A DNA stretch of 64,000 bases from an uncultured Holophaga sp. (GTDB taxonomy: Bacteria; Acidobacteriota; Holophagae; Holophagales; Holophagaceae). A program made the translations under genes and the position numbers. The notes under the pieces were generated by a model. That model did no database searches. It was not told where the DNA came from and was given only the letters and a program-made list of their open reading frames with translations. The stretch is taken from positions 743,501 to 807,500 of the forward strand of contig NZ_OY781925.1 in assembly GCF_963677305.1 (NCBI RefSeq), given 5' to 3'. How positions within the stretch are numbered: the stretch's first letter is position 1; each line of letters begins with the position of its first letter. Below are positions 42,708-51,775 of this stretch, in pieces.

Positions 42708-43907
42708 ATGCCAGCGTTTGTATGGAAAGGCAAGAACCGGCTCGGAGAAATCCAGGAAGGTGTCATCGTTGCCGACACTCGGGATGGGGCCGCGGCCACG
42801 CTCAAGCGCAACGGCGTCCAGGTCCTCTCGGTCCGGGCCCAAGGGGCCAAGTCCAAGTCCCTGGGCAAGGTCAAACCCAAGGACCTGGCCATCTTCACCC
42901 GCCAGTTCAGCGTCATGATCGATGCCGGCCTGCCCCTGGTCCAGTGTCTGGAGATCCTGGGGAGCCAGCAGCCCCGACCGGGATTCCGGAAGACCATCGA
43001 GGCTGTCCGGCAGGATGTCGAGCAGGGGGCCACCCTGCAAGCCGCCATGGCCAAGCACCCCAAGGCCTTCAATGACCTCTACGTGAACATGGTCGGGGCC
43101 GGCGAGACCGGCGGCATCCTGGACATCATCCTCCAGCGCCTGAGTTCCTATATTGAGAAGGCCGTGAAGCTGACCAGCAAGGTCAAGAGCGCCATGACCT
43201 ATCCGGTCACGGTCATCCTGATCGCCATCGCCGTGGTGGCCGTCATCATGCTGAAGGTCATCCCGGTCTTCTCACAGATGTATGAGGGCATGGGCAGCTC
43301 TCTGCCGACACCGACCCTGATCTGCATCGGGATCTCCAAGATCCTCATCAACTACTTCCCGATCGTGCTCCTCTTCATCATCATCCTGGTGGTGGGGCTC
43401 CGGCAGTATTACAAGTCCCAGGCGGGGCACCTCCAGATCGATGCCATCCTCCTCAAGATCCCCATCATCGGTGATCTCCTCCGCAAGGTGGCCGTGGCGC
43501 GCTTCTGTCGCACCCTCGGGACCCTCACCAGTTCCGGTGTGCCCATCCTGGAGGGCATGGACATCACTGCCCGGACCTCGGGCAATATGGTGATCCAGAA
43601 CGCCATCCTCAAGTGCAAGGATGCGGTGGAGCAGGGGCGGAACATCTCCGCACCCCTGGCCGAGACAAAGGTCTTCCCGCCCATGGTGGTGCAGATGGTG
43701 GGGGTGGGCGAGGCCACCGGCGCCCTGGACGCCATGCTCTCCAAGGTGGCGGACTTCTATGAGGATGAGGTGGACAACGCTGTGGCGGCCCTGACCTCCC
43801 TCATGGAGCCCCTGATCATCGCCATCCTGGGCGGCATCATCGGCTTCATCGTCATCGCCATGTATCTGCCCATCTTCAACCTGGCCAACGTACTGGGCAA
43901 GGACTAA
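42708..43907 (+). CDS. pilC: Type IV pilus inner-membrane platform protein PilC
   Basis: A 399-aa membrane protein anchoring the pilus motor. Two T2SSF domains are visible: the first ends in FTRQFSVMIDAGLPLVQCLEIL, the second RFCRTLGTLTSSGVPILEGMDIT. Hydrophobic helices occur at about residues 170-190 (VTVILIAIAVVAVIMLKVIP), 220-240 and 370-395. ATG 42708 follows GGAAGAGGTG. A strong terminator follows, so pilB-pilT-pilC form one operon. The pilin and alignment genes are elsewhere. Confidence 0.95.
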   Translation: MPAFVWKGKNRLGEIQEGVIVADTRDGAAATLKRNGVQVLSVRAQGAKSKSLGKVKPKDLAIFTRQFSVMIDAGLPLVQCLEILGSQQPRPGFRKTIEAVRQDVEQGATLQAAMAKHPKAFNDLYVNMVGAGETGGILDIILQRLSSYIEKAVKLTSKVKSAMTYPVTVILIAIAVVAVIMLKVIPVFSQMYEGMGSSLPTPTLICIGISKILINYFPIVLLFIIILVVGLRQYYKSQAGHLQIDAILLKIPIIGDLLRKVAVARFCRTLGTLTSSGVPILEGMDITARTSGNMVIQNAILKCKDAVEQGRNISAPLAETKVFPPMVVQMVGVGEATGALDAMLSKVADFYEDEVDNAVAALTSLMEPLIIAILGGIIGFIVIAMYLPIFNLANVLGKD

Positions 43908-43922
43908 GGCTCTCCGCTTCCC

Positions 43923-43955
43923 AGGGACTCCGGGCTCAGGCCCGGAGTCCCTTTT
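43923..43955 (+). terminator. Rho-independent terminator after pilC
   Basis: A perfect 13-bp inverted repeat (AGGGACTCCGGGC / GCCCGGAGTCCCT) with loop TCAG, ending in TTTT. It lies 16 bases after the pilC stop and 17 bases before xseB. Confidence 0.92.
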
Positions 43956-43972
43956 GAGGCTAGAATTGCAGG

Positions 43973-44212
43973 ATGTCGACAACGCCACCCACCTCCTTCG
44001 ATGATGGACTGGACCGCCTGGAGGCGCTCGTCCAGCAGCTTGAGGGGGGGCACCTCACCCTTGAGGAGGCCCTCCTGCGCTACGAAGAGGGGGTGGGGCT
44101 GAGCCGCGCTCTGCAGGAGCAGCTGGCTGAGGCCCAGAGGAAGGTCCTGGTGCTCCGCCAGAGCCTCGGGGGTGAATACCGGGCTGAGCCCATGGAAGGG
44201 GATCCATCGTGA
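43973..44212 (+). CDS. xseB: Exodeoxyribonuclease VII small subunit
   Basis: A 79-aa helical-hairpin subunit that supports the large subunit XseA in degrading single-stranded DNA. It shows SFDDGLDRLEALVQQLE and the characteristic LTLEEALLRYEEGVGLSRALQEQL. The stop overlaps the GTG of ispA by four bases, as in many genomes with the xseB-ispA-dxs order. xseA itself is not in this window. Confidence 0.92.
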   Translation: MSTTPPTSFDDGLDRLEALVQQLEGGHLTLEEALLRYEEGVGLSRALQEQLAEAQRKVLVLRQSLGGEYRAEPMEGDPS

Positions 44213-45114
44213 CCGCGCAACCCCTGGAACAGGTCAAGGCCGACTTGGCCCGCTTCCTGCCGATCTTCGATCCCGTCTGCCTGGGTCGCTTCCAGCACGG
44301 GGAGGCTCCCACCCTTCAGGCGGCCATGCGCTACAGCCTGGAGGCCGGTGGCAAGCGGGTCCGCCCGGTCCTCTGCATGCTGGCGGCCGAAGCGGTGGGC
44401 GGAAGTGCCGAGCTCGTGATCCCCTGCGCTGTGGCCCTGGAATACATCCACACCTACTCCCTGATCCATGATGACCTGCCAGCCATGGACGACGATGATC
44501 TGCGGCGAGGCCGTCCCACCAACCACAAGGTCTACGGTGAGGGACAGGCCATCCTGGCCGGGGACGGTCTCCTCACTGAGGCCTTCAGGGTTCTGGCGGG
44601 GGCTGCCGGTATCGAAGCTGGGCTGCGGGTGGAACTCGTCGCCCTCCTTTCCGAGGCTGCGGGTTGGCGGGGCATGGTCGGGGGCCAATCCCTGGATCTG
44701 GAGGGGGAGATCCTCACCCGATCGGGTCAGGCCTATGGCCTGGACCACCTCCAGCTCATCCACCGCCTGAAGACCGGTGCCCTCCTGCGGGCCTCCCTGG
44801 AGATGGGCGGCGTGGCCGCCGGAGCTGATCCTGTCTGCCGGGCATCCCTCCGCGAGGCCGGAGCCGCCATGGGGCTCGCCTTCCAGATCCAGGATGATCT
44901 CCTGGACGAGACCTCCACGGACGAGCAGATGGGCAAGCGGGTGAACAAGGATCAGGATCGTGGGAAGATCACCTACCCCAAGCTTCTGGGATTGGAAGGG
45001 GCCCGGGCTGCCCTGGCCGAGGCCACTTCCAGGGCACTTGCAGCTCTGGCCTCCCTGCCGCGCCCCGGCTCCCTGGTCGCCTGGGCACGATACATGGCGG
45101 AGCGGACCTCTTGA
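44209..45114 (+). CDS. ispA: Polyprenyl (farnesyl/geranylgeranyl) diphosphate synthase
   Basis: A 301-aa prenyl chain-elongating enzyme. It has both aspartate-rich motifs, DDLPAMDDDDLRRG and DDLLDETST, plus GGKRVRPVLC and the KTGALLRAS segment. The two aromatic residues before the first motif (IHTYSLIHDD) suit a short-chain (C15-C20) product; the exact length cannot be read from sequence alone. GTG start overlapping xseB, and its stop overlaps the TTG start of dxs. Confidence 0.92.
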   Translation: MTAQPLEQVKADLARFLPIFDPVCLGRFQHGEAPTLQAAMRYSLEAGGKRVRPVLCMLAAEAVGGSAELVIPCAVALEYIHTYSLIHDDLPAMDDDDLRRGRPTNHKVYGEGQAILAGDGLLTEAFRVLAGAAGIEAGLRVELVALLSEAAGWRGMVGGQSLDLEGEILTRSGQAYGLDHLQLIHRLKTGALLRASLEMGGVAAGADPVCRASLREAGAAMGLAFQIQDDLLDETSTDEQMGKRVNKDQDRGKITYPKLLGLEGARAALAEATSRALAALASLPRPGSLVAWARYMAERTS

Positions 45115-47012
45115 ACCAGTACCCGATGCTTCAGTCCCTTGCGGCTCCCCAGCAGATCCGCCAGTTCAGTCCCGCCCAGCTGGAGCGGCTCGCGGCGGAG
45201 GTGCGGGGCTTCCTCATCGAGTCGGTGAGCGAGACCGGGGGGCACTTCGCCTCCAACCTCGGTGTGGTGGAGCTCACCGTGGCCCTCTTCCACACCTTCG
45301 ACTTCCTCCAGGATCGCATTGTGTGGGATGTGGGGCACCAGGCCTACCCGCACAAGATCCTGAGCGGCCGCATGGACCGCTTCCCCACCTTGCGCAAGCA
45401 TGGTGGACTCTCCGGCTTCCCCAAGCGGGACGAGAGCCCCTATGACCACTTCGGGGCCGGGCACTCCAGCACCAGCATCTCCGCCGCCCTGGGCATGGCC
45501 GTCGCCCGGGATCTCCAGAGGCAGGACTTCACCAGCATCGCTGTCATCGGCGACGGTTCACTGACCGCCGGCGAGGCCTTCGAGGGGCTGAACCAGACCG
45601 GGTACCTGGAGACCCGGAAGTTCATGGTGATCCTCAACGACAACGACATGAGCATCAACCCCAATGTGGGCTCGCTCCAGGGCTACCTGAACCAGATGAT
45701 CTCCGGGCAGTACTATCGGCGGTGGCGGGACCGGATCGAGGGTGCCATCAAGACCATCCCCATTCCCGGCGTGAGCCGGCGCCTGGCCCAGGCGGCCAAG
45801 TGGAGCGAAGAGGCCTTCAAGCGAGTGGCGATCCCCGGGCTCCTCTTCGAGGACCTGGGTTTCCGCTATGTGGGGCCGGTCAGTGGCCATGACATCCCTG
45901 CGCTCACCAAGGCCCTGGCCGAGGCCAGGACCTGGATGGAGGAGGGCCCTGTCCTCTTCCACGTCCAGACCAAGAAAGGCTATGGCTATGACCCTGCCCT
46001 GAAGGATCCCCTCAAGTGGCATGGGGTGACCGCCTTCGATGCTGAGGCCGGGGAGATGAAGGCCGCCGGCAGTGCCATTCCCTCCTACACCAAGGTCTTC
46101 GCCGAGAGCCTGGTGGATCTTGCCCAACGTGATGAAAAGATCGTCGCCATCACGGCTGCCATGCTGGATGGGACCGGGCTCAACCTCTTCCAGAAGGCCC
46201 TGCCGGCTCGCTGCTTCGATGTGGGCATTGCCGAGCAGCACGCCGTAACCTTCGCGGCCGGTATGGCCGCCCAGGGGTTGCGGCCCCTTTGTGCGATCTA
46301 CTCCACCTTTCTGCAGCGGGGCTTCGATCAGGTCCTGCATGATGTCTGCCTGCAGGACCTGCCCGTGACCTTCGCCCTGGACCGGGCCGGCCTAGTGGGG
46401 GCTGACGGTCCCACGCACCATGGCCTCTATGATCTGGCCTACCTGCGTCTCATGCCCAACATGATCATCATGGCCCCCCGGGATGAGAACGAGTTGCGCA
46501 GGATGCTCCTGACCGCCCTCTACTGCGGTCATCCCGCCGCGCTCCGCTATCCGCGGGGACAGGCCGTGGGCGTGCCCCTGGAGGATCCCATCTGCCCGCT
46601 CCCCCTCGGGAAGGGGGAAGTCCTCTGCGAGGGCGGAGATCTCCTTCTGGCCGCCCTCGGGTCCATGGTGGCACCTGCCCTGGAGGTGGCCGCCCGTCTT
46701 CAGGCCGAGGGGATCTCCTGTGCTGTGATCGATGCACGCTTTGTGAAACCCCTGGATCAAGAGCTCTTCCATGCCTGGAGCGGGAAGGTGCGCGGCGTCG
46801 TCACCCTTGAGGAGGGGTGCCCCGGAGGTTTCGGCTCGGCGCTTGCGGAGTCCCTCGCCGAGGCTGGCATCGTCAAGCCCTTGCTGCACTGCGTCATTCC
46901 GGACGGCATTGTCCCCCATGGGCACCAGCCCACCCTGCTGGAGGAGCAAGGCCTCAGCACGGCTGCGCTGGTGGAGAGGGTTCGGGCCTTCTCGGAGAGG
47001 CTCCGCGGCTGA
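45111..47012 (+). CDS. dxs: 1-deoxy-D-xylulose-5-phosphate synthase
   Basis: A 633-aa thiamine-diphosphate enzyme condensing pyruvate and glyceraldehyde 3-phosphate, the first step of the MEP isoprenoid pathway. It shows HFASNLGVVELTVALH-like N-terminal region, GHQAYPHKILSGR, the ThDP-binding GDGSLTAGEAFEGLN with NDNDMSI, and the C-terminal transketolase segments (GIAEQHAVTFAAGMA, FALDRAGLVGADGPTHHG). The start is a TTG whose last two bases belong to the ispA stop (TTGA). This gives one operon supplying the isoprenoid precursor and its elongation. Confidence 0.96.
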   Translation: MNQYPMLQSLAAPQQIRQFSPAQLERLAAEVRGFLIESVSETGGHFASNLGVVELTVALFHTFDFLQDRIVWDVGHQAYPHKILSGRMDRFPTLRKHGGLSGFPKRDESPYDHFGAGHSSTSISAALGMAVARDLQRQDFTSIAVIGDGSLTAGEAFEGLNQTGYLETRKFMVILNDNDMSINPNVGSLQGYLNQMISGQYYRRWRDRIEGAIKTIPIPGVSRRLAQAAKWSEEAFKRVAIPGLLFEDLGFRYVGPVSGHDIPALTKALAEARTWMEEGPVLFHVQTKKGYGYDPALKDPLKWHGVTAFDAEAGEMKAAGSAIPSYTKVFAESLVDLAQRDEKIVAITAAMLDGTGLNLFQKALPARCFDVGIAEQHAVTFAAGMAAQGLRPLCAIYSTFLQRGFDQVLHDVCLQDLPVTFALDRAGLVGADGPTHHGLYDLAYLRLMPNMIIMAPRDENELRRMLLTALYCGHPAALRYPRGQAVGVPLEDPICPLPLGKGEVLCEGGDLLLAALGSMVAPALEVAARLQAEGISCAVIDARFVKPLDQELFHAWSGKVRGVVTLEEGCPGGFGSALAESLAEAGIVKPLLHCVIPDGIVPHGHQPTLLEEQGLSTAALVERVRAFSERLRG

Positions 47013-47504
47013 TCAAGCTGTGGTCAGGAGGCGCCTCATGTCGCCCAGCAGGAACTCCAAGGCCTCCTCTGTGAGGCTCAGGGGAACCTGTTCCTTGACC
47101 TCATCCTTGCGGTAGAAGGCGATCCGCTTGATGCTGATCTTGTCCCGACCGATACAGATCTCATTGAACTGGATCTGATTGTCGTCCTTGTAGGGGGGCA
47201 GGCTCCGGAGTTGGATGTACATTCCCCGGCGGTCGTGGTCCACGATCTCCAGCCGCTCACCCAGGTAGGTGGCGTGCCTTGTGAGGATCTCGGCTCTCGA
47301 GCGCAGCTTGGCGAAACTCAGGCGCCGTGGGGTCGTCTGCACCAGAGAGAGCTGGCGCACCTCCACGGAGTGTCCGCGGCGCCGGATCTCGCCCTGCAGC
47401 ACCCCATCCCCCGCAAGATCCACCGTCTCGAACTGGTCATACCCACTGAAGTCACCAGGGAGAACGGAGTCGTCGTATCGCTTGGCCTTGCGGGATGACT
47501 TCAT
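47013..47504 (-). CDS. Conserved hypothetical protein
   Basis: A 163-aa basic soluble protein that I cannot assign. It has a Lys/Arg-rich head (SSRKAKRYDDS), a beta-rich middle (SVEVRQLSLVQTTPRRLSFAKL, LEIVDHDRRGMYIQLRSLPPY) and a C-terminal helical segment (LTEEALEFLLGDMRRLL). The ATG at 47504 has CGAGG six bases upstream; a longer frame begins at 47531. It converges with dxs, whose stop it abuts. The AT-richer 47532-47687 gap upstream probably holds its promoter. Confidence 0.6.
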   Translation of the reverse strand: MKSSRKAKRYDDSVLPGDFSGYDQFETVDLAGDGVLQGEIRRRGHSVEVRQLSLVQTTPRRLSFAKLRSRAEILTRHATYLGERLEIVDHDRRGMYIQLRSLPPYKDDNQIQFNEICIGRDKISIKRIAFYRKDEVKEQVPLSLTEEALEFLLGDMRRLLTTA

Positions 47505-47687
47505 GGCTGCCTCGCTATTCCTGACCTGCATGGGCTGAATGGGGAAAAACTGCCTTGAATCCAGCTTTTAGGTGCTTAATATGCCGTGCAGTGACGCCCT
47601 GATGGGGGGAGTGCATGGAATATCGGGCAAAGGTTTCCGCTTGTCTAGGGTCTCCTGTAAAATTAAGGCAAAAAACTATTCATACGA

Positions 47688-48662
47688 CTATTTGCTCTTG
47701 GGCCACCTGACCGTATATAGAGGCCTGTCAAGGGATCGGGAGTAGGGGGTCCAGTTCCCGGCGGAGGATGCCTGGTCGCTGATCCCCTGGAAGACCGCCT
47801 CCAGCTTGCCATCGAGGTCATCCAGGTAGTGCACCAGGAGTGCTTCGGGAGTCTTGGGGACCACAGGGGATCCGTATTCCTGACGGCCATGGTGGCTCAG
47901 GACGATGTGGAGGAGCTGAAGCCTGAGCTCTGCGGGGAAACCGTCCAGCTGCGCCATGGCCCTGTCGATCCAGAGGGATTCCAGGGTGATGTGACCGAGC
48001 AGGTTGCCGGCATCCGAATAGCCGAAGCTCCTCTGGTAGGTCAGCTCTGCCGTCTTGCCCAGGTCGTGGAGGAGGGCTCCGGCCATGACCAGGTCAGCAT
48101 GGAGCTCTCCATAGTGGCTACAGGCCCTCTCGGCCATGGTGGCCACCGAGAGGGTGTGCTCCAGGAGCCCCCCCAGGCGCACGTGATGGAGGCTCTTGGC
48201 AGCGGGGGCCTTGGCAAAGGCCTCCCGCAGGGGCAGGTCGTCCTGCAGCAGGATCTGAAGCAGCCTGCGGATCCAGGGGTCTCCGATGGCCGAGATCCGG
48301 GCATCCAGCTCACTCAGCATGTCCTCGGCAGAGCGGGCGCTGGTCGGGAAGAACTGGGCCAGGTCCCCCACCTCGCCGTCCTGGGCGAAGCGCAGCTTGT
48401 CGAGCTTGAGTTGGAGCCGGCCGTTGAAGGAGGTGATGCTCCCCTTGAGCTTGAGGAAGGCCTGGGGCTGGATGAGGTCGAGATCCCCCTCGATGGCCCT
48501 GAGGTCCCAGAGGAAGGCCTTGATATCGCCCGAGGCATCGGCGAGCTTGGCCTCCAGATACTCGGTCCCCTTGGCGCTGACCTTGAAAGAGGCCTCCTGG
48601 GCGAGAAGGAAGCCCACAAAGACATCGCCCTCCTTGAGGGTCTTGATCGGTGTCTGGCTCAT
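47688..48662 (-). CDS. YhaM-like 3'-5' exoribonuclease (OB + HD domains)
   Basis: A 324-aa protein with an N-terminal OB-fold (VFVGFLLAQEASFKVSAKG, YLEAKLADASGDIKAFLWD) and a C-terminal HD phosphohydrolase domain (GGLLEHTLSVATMAE, GALLHDLGKTAEL, HIVLSHHGRQEYGSP). This pairing is typical of YhaM/CBF1, which trims RNA and single-stranded DNA 3' ends. The HD metal residues are intact. It follows the S4 gene after one base. Confidence 0.85.
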   Translation of the reverse strand: MSQTPIKTLKEGDVFVGFLLAQEASFKVSAKGTEYLEAKLADASGDIKAFLWDLRAIEGDLDLIQPQAFLKLKGSITSFNGRLQLKLDKLRFAQDGEVGDLAQFFPTSARSAEDMLSELDARISAIGDPWIRRLLQILLQDDLPLREAFAKAPAAKSLHHVRLGGLLEHTLSVATMAERACSHYGELHADLVMAGALLHDLGKTAELTYQRSFGYSDAGNLLGHITLESLWIDRAMAQLDGFPAELRLQLLHIVLSHHGRQEYGSPVVPKTPEALLVHYLDDLDGKLEAVFQGISDQASSAGNWTPYSRSLDRPLYTVRWPKSK

Positions 48663-48663
48663 G

Positions 48664-48990
48664 TCAGTGCTCCCGGGGAGGCTTGGGGCGGGGCAGGGTG
48701 GGGTCTTCGAGGGCGCTTTCATCCAGCGGGAGGCGTCTGTCCTCCAGGATCTCCACGAAGGACCACTGCTCGGATTTGGCCACATTGCCCTCTGGGACGG
48801 CCAGGATGCGGACCCTGAGGGCACGGTTGTAGATCGGGAAGGCCAGTTCATCGCCGGCCTTCACCTCGGCACTCGCCTTGCGGGGCGTACCGTTGATCCT
48901 CACCATGCCCTCTTCGCAGAGCTCCCGCGCCAGCTCCCGGCGCTTGAGGAGATGGGTCTTCTTGAGGAACAGGTCCAGTCTCAAGGTCAT
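48664..48990 (-). CDS. S4-domain RNA-binding protein (Hsp15/RlbA-like)
   Basis: A 108-aa protein whose first 60 residues are an S4 RNA-binding domain (LRLDLFLKKTHLLKRRELARELCEEGMVRINGT, given here as 48990-48890). It ends in an acidic, Pro-rich tail. Hsp15-like proteins recycle stalled 50S subunits. Start and stop are both coupled to neighbours, which makes it part of a four-gene operon. Confidence 0.85.
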   Translation of the reverse strand: MTLRLDLFLKKTHLLKRRELARELCEEGMVRINGTPRKASAEVKAGDELAFPIYNRALRVRILAVPEGNVAKSEQWSFVEILEDRRLPLDESALEDPTLPRPKPPREH

Positions 48991-49961
48991 CCCTTCAGGA
49001 GCTTGTCCCTAGGCACCATGTACCGGACATTGGCACGGATGCGCAGGCTGTTGAGATAGTTCTCGATGGCGTTCTGGGCTTTGGGCTCCTGGAGCTTGGA
49101 CAGGATCTGGGCCTTGACCTCCTCGAAGGGTTTTGGAAGGTCCTCCTCGGAGGCGACCAGCTGGACGAGGTAGACATCCTTGTCCGTCTCGACCGCTGCG
49201 GAGATCTGGCCGGGCTTGAGGCGCAGGGCCGCCTGCTCGATGCTGCTCAGCAGGAGCCCCTTGCCCATCCATCCCAGGTCTCCGCCCGTGGACTTGCTGG
49301 GGCTGGTGGAGTAGGTCCTGGCCAGCTCCTCGAAGGAGGCCCCCTCCGCCAGGGCCTTGTGGATGGCCTGGAGGCTGGCTGCGGTGGCGGCCTTCTCCTC
49401 GTCGGTGGTCCCCTTGGGGAGAACCAGCTCCCGGATGCGGAAGCGGCTGGGCTGCCGGTACTCGTCCTTGTGGTCTTCGTAGTATGCCCGGAGCTCCTGG
49501 TCCTCGATGGCGATCTTGGCGTAGATCTCCCGGCGGAGGACCTCCTGGCGGATGATCTCCTGCTTCTGCCGTTTCAGGAACTCAGGCAGGCTGACGCCCG
49601 CGCTGGCCCGGAGGGCCCGCTCGAAGTCCGCGTCGGAAGAGAAGTTGTTCTGCTTCTTGATCTCATCGACGTAGTTCCGCAGGTAATCGTCGGGGATGAC
49701 AATGCCCAGCTCTGTGGCCTTGTCCCCGAGGATATAGCTGTCGATCAGGCCCTGCAGGGTCTTCTCCCGGGCATCCTGGAGCTTCGCGTCCAGCTCCTTC
49801 CCGGAGTACTGACGGTAGAGGGCCGCGTGTTCCTGCTCCACAGCCTGCTGGAAGGTCTTGCGGGTGATGAGGTGGTTGTTCACGACCACCAGGATCTCCT
49901 CCTGGACCTCTCCGGCGGAGAGGACCAGGGCAGGGAGCAGGAAAGGGACGAACCTCCTCAT
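48987..49961 (-). CDS. SurA-like periplasmic chaperone/peptidylprolyl isomerase
   Basis: A 324-aa exported foldase. After a signal peptide (RRFVPFLLPALVLSAG) comes a SurA_N helical domain (VVVNNHLITRKTFQQAV, LQGLIDSYILGDKATELGI) and one parvulin domain (about 170-270) with IRELVLPKG, YSTSPSKSTGGDLGWMGKG and LKPGQISAAVETDKDVYLVQLV. It would help outer-membrane proteins fold. Its ATG overlaps the stop of another parvulin-type foldase gene (ATGA). Confidence 0.88.
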   Translation of the reverse strand: MRRFVPFLLPALVLSAGEVQEEILVVVNNHLITRKTFQQAVEQEHAALYRQYSGKELDAKLQDAREKTLQGLIDSYILGDKATELGIVIPDDYLRNYVDEIKKQNNFSSDADFERALRASAGVSLPEFLKRQKQEIIRQEVLRREIYAKIAIEDQELRAYYEDHKDEYRQPSRFRIRELVLPKGTTDEEKAATAASLQAIHKALAEGASFEELARTYSTSPSKSTGGDLGWMGKGLLLSSIEQAALRLKPGQISAAVETDKDVYLVQLVASEEDLPKPFEEVKAQILSKLQEPKAQNAIENYLNSLRIRANVRYMVPRDKLLKG

Positions 49962-50950
49962 TTGGCCCCTCGCACCGCCGGACGCCGACGGTTCCGGCTG
50001 GCGGCCGGTGGTACAGGGACCTCCTCCTTGTAGCCCAGCTCTTTCTTGGTTTCATCGATGAACTTGTTGTAGACCGCTTCCTGCTGCGCATAGGTGCAGT
50101 CCTGCTTGACCTTGTCCTTGACCTTGTCGAGGGGGGTCAGCTCACCGGGGTTGCGGCTCTCCAGCTCAATGATGTGGTAGCCGTAATGGGTCTTGACGGG
50201 CTCGCTCAACTGCCCTGGCTGCAGCGTCTTGACCGCGGCCTCGAACTCGGGGACGAACTTGCCGTAGGGGACGTTCTCGTAGAGGCCACCCTTGTCCTTG
50301 CTGCCCGGGTCGTCGGAGTATTCCTTGGCCAAGTCGCCGATCTTCTTGCCGGTCTTGAGCTCAGCCAGCACCTTGAGGGCCTTGGCCTTGGCCTCCGCTT
50401 CGTCCAGGCCCTTGCTCTCCTTGTCCTGGGGATTCTTGGATCCGATCAGGATGTGGCGGACGGTGTAAGTCTCGGGTTTGGAGTAATCGGCCTTGTGGCT
50501 CTCGTAATAGGCCTTGACCGCCTCATCGGAGACATTGATCTCGGACTGGAAGGCCGCGCTCTTGGTCTGGATGAGCTCGACGGCCAGGGTCTCCCGCTCC
50601 CGCATGGCCAGCTTGTCGCGGTAGGCCTTGGTCTTGTCCAGCTTCTCGTGGCGGGCCTTGGCGGCCAGCAGGTTGAGGTCGAGGAACTGGCGCAGATACT
50701 GCTGCTTCATGCTGGGGACCATGGCCAGCATGCTCCGCTGCTGGGGGGGGACGGCCAGCTCGATGAAGAGGTCGAAGTCGGACTGCTTGAGGGGTGTCTT
50801 GCCGATCCAGGCCAGGACCTTGTCGGTTTCTGGAGCGGGCGTGGCGGCAGGCTTGACTGCAGCGTGGGGCTTGGCGTGGTGTGCTTCCGTGGCCGGGGTC
50901 TGGGCGGTGAGGGCCAGGGCCACGAAGGGGAGGAGGGCGTGCTTCAGCAT
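49958..50950 (-). CDS. PrsA/SurA-type peptidylprolyl isomerase
   Basis: A 330-aa exported foldase. The signal peptide (LKHALLPFVALALTAQ) is followed by an Ala/Pro/His linker, a SurA_N-like domain (about 45-150) and a canonical parvulin domain: YTVRHILIGSKN, FGDLAKEYSDDPG-like segment, GGLYENVPYGKFVPEFE, PVKTHYGYHIIELE. The C-terminus is Pro/Arg-rich. It is the first gene of the four-gene operon running to the YhaM-like gene. Confidence 0.9.
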   Translation of the reverse strand: MLKHALLPFVALALTAQTPATEAHHAKPHAAVKPAATPAPETDKVLAWIGKTPLKQSDFDLFIELAVPPQQRSMLAMVPSMKQQYLRQFLDLNLLAAKARHEKLDKTKAYRDKLAMRERETLAVELIQTKSAAFQSEINVSDEAVKAYYESHKADYSKPETYTVRHILIGSKNPQDKESKGLDEAEAKAKALKVLAELKTGKKIGDLAKEYSDDPGSKDKGGLYENVPYGKFVPEFEAAVKTLQPGQLSEPVKTHYGYHIIELESRNPGELTPLDKVKDKVKQDCTYAQQEAVYNKFIDETKKELGYKEEVPVPPAASRNRRRPAVRGAK

Positions 50951-50982
50951 GTGGGAGGACCTTTCCTTGGGAGAGTTCCGCC

Positions 50983-51648
50983 TCAGTCCCGACGACCGCC
51001 CAGGAGGCGCAGGAGGGAGAGGAAGATATTGAGCAGGCTGACAAAGAGGGAGAGGGCGAAGCCGGCGGCATCACCCGTGTCCCCGCTCCGGATCATGAGC
51101 GAGGTGTCATAGAGGATCTTGGCGGAGCAGGCGATGACGATGATGGCCGCGATGGCCAGGTGCAGCAGCTCCACGTGCATGAAGATGCCAATCAGGGAGC
51201 CCACGATGGCAATGACCAGACCGGTGATGATGAAGCCACCCAGGAAACTGAAGTCCTTCTTGGAGACCAGGGCGATCAGGCTCATGACCAGGAAGTCGGC
51301 CGCGGTCATGCCGAGGGCGGCGAGGACGATGCCAGGGCCGCTCTGGCTGGCGGCCATCAGGGAGGCGAAGCCCGCCAGGACGCCGGCGACGAAGGTGAAG
51401 GCGGCGAAGGCGAAGCGGTTCTGGGGGCGCCGACGGCTGACAGCGTTGGCCCAGAGGAAGGTCCCGTAGAAGGCGAGGATCAGGGCGAAGGGGAAGAAAC
51501 GTCCGGTCAGGGGGATGAGGAAGGATGCCACGAAGGGACAGGCCGCAGCGCCGATGCCGGCCACCACGAAGCCACCCATCAGCCATGCGTAGACGCTCCG
51601 CACAAAACCAGCGCGATCGCGGGCGGCGGTTTGGTATGAAATATTCAT
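50983..51648 (-). CDS. Bax inhibitor-1/YccA family membrane protein
   Basis: A 221-aa integral membrane protein with about seven hydrophobic helices (YAWLMGGFVVAGIGAAACPF, FFPFALILAFYGTFLWA, GFIITGLVIAIVGSLIGIF). The typical end IACSAKILYDTSLMIRSGD is present, with the conserved Asp and Ile that line the calcium pore in BI-1 homologues. GGAGG is 11 bases before the ATG at 51648, rather far. It lies upstream of the foldase operon on the same strand and is divergent from bioF. Confidence 0.88.
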   Translation of the reverse strand: MNISYQTAARDRAGFVRSVYAWLMGGFVVAGIGAAACPFVASFLIPLTGRFFPFALILAFYGTFLWANAVSRRRPQNRFAFAAFTFVAGVLAGFASLMAASQSGPGIVLAALGMTAADFLVMSLIALVSKKDFSFLGGFIITGLVIAIVGSLIGIFMHVELLHLAIAAIIVIACSAKILYDTSLMIRSGDTGDAAGFALSLFVSLLNIFLSLLRLLGGRRD

Positions 51649-51775
51649 TGTATGTCTGGCCTCCAATGCGGGGATACCTGGATTCTATCACCCTGGGGGG
51701 GCATTGCCCTCAAGGTGGCAGCGGGTCAGACTGTTCCCTGCGTCCTGAAGTGGCCTTCAGGTTTTCAAAGTTCCC

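Noticed and set aside
51649..51775. BirA-type operator upstream of bioF
   Set aside because: No TTGTTAACC-like half sites with proper spacing were found in the interval.
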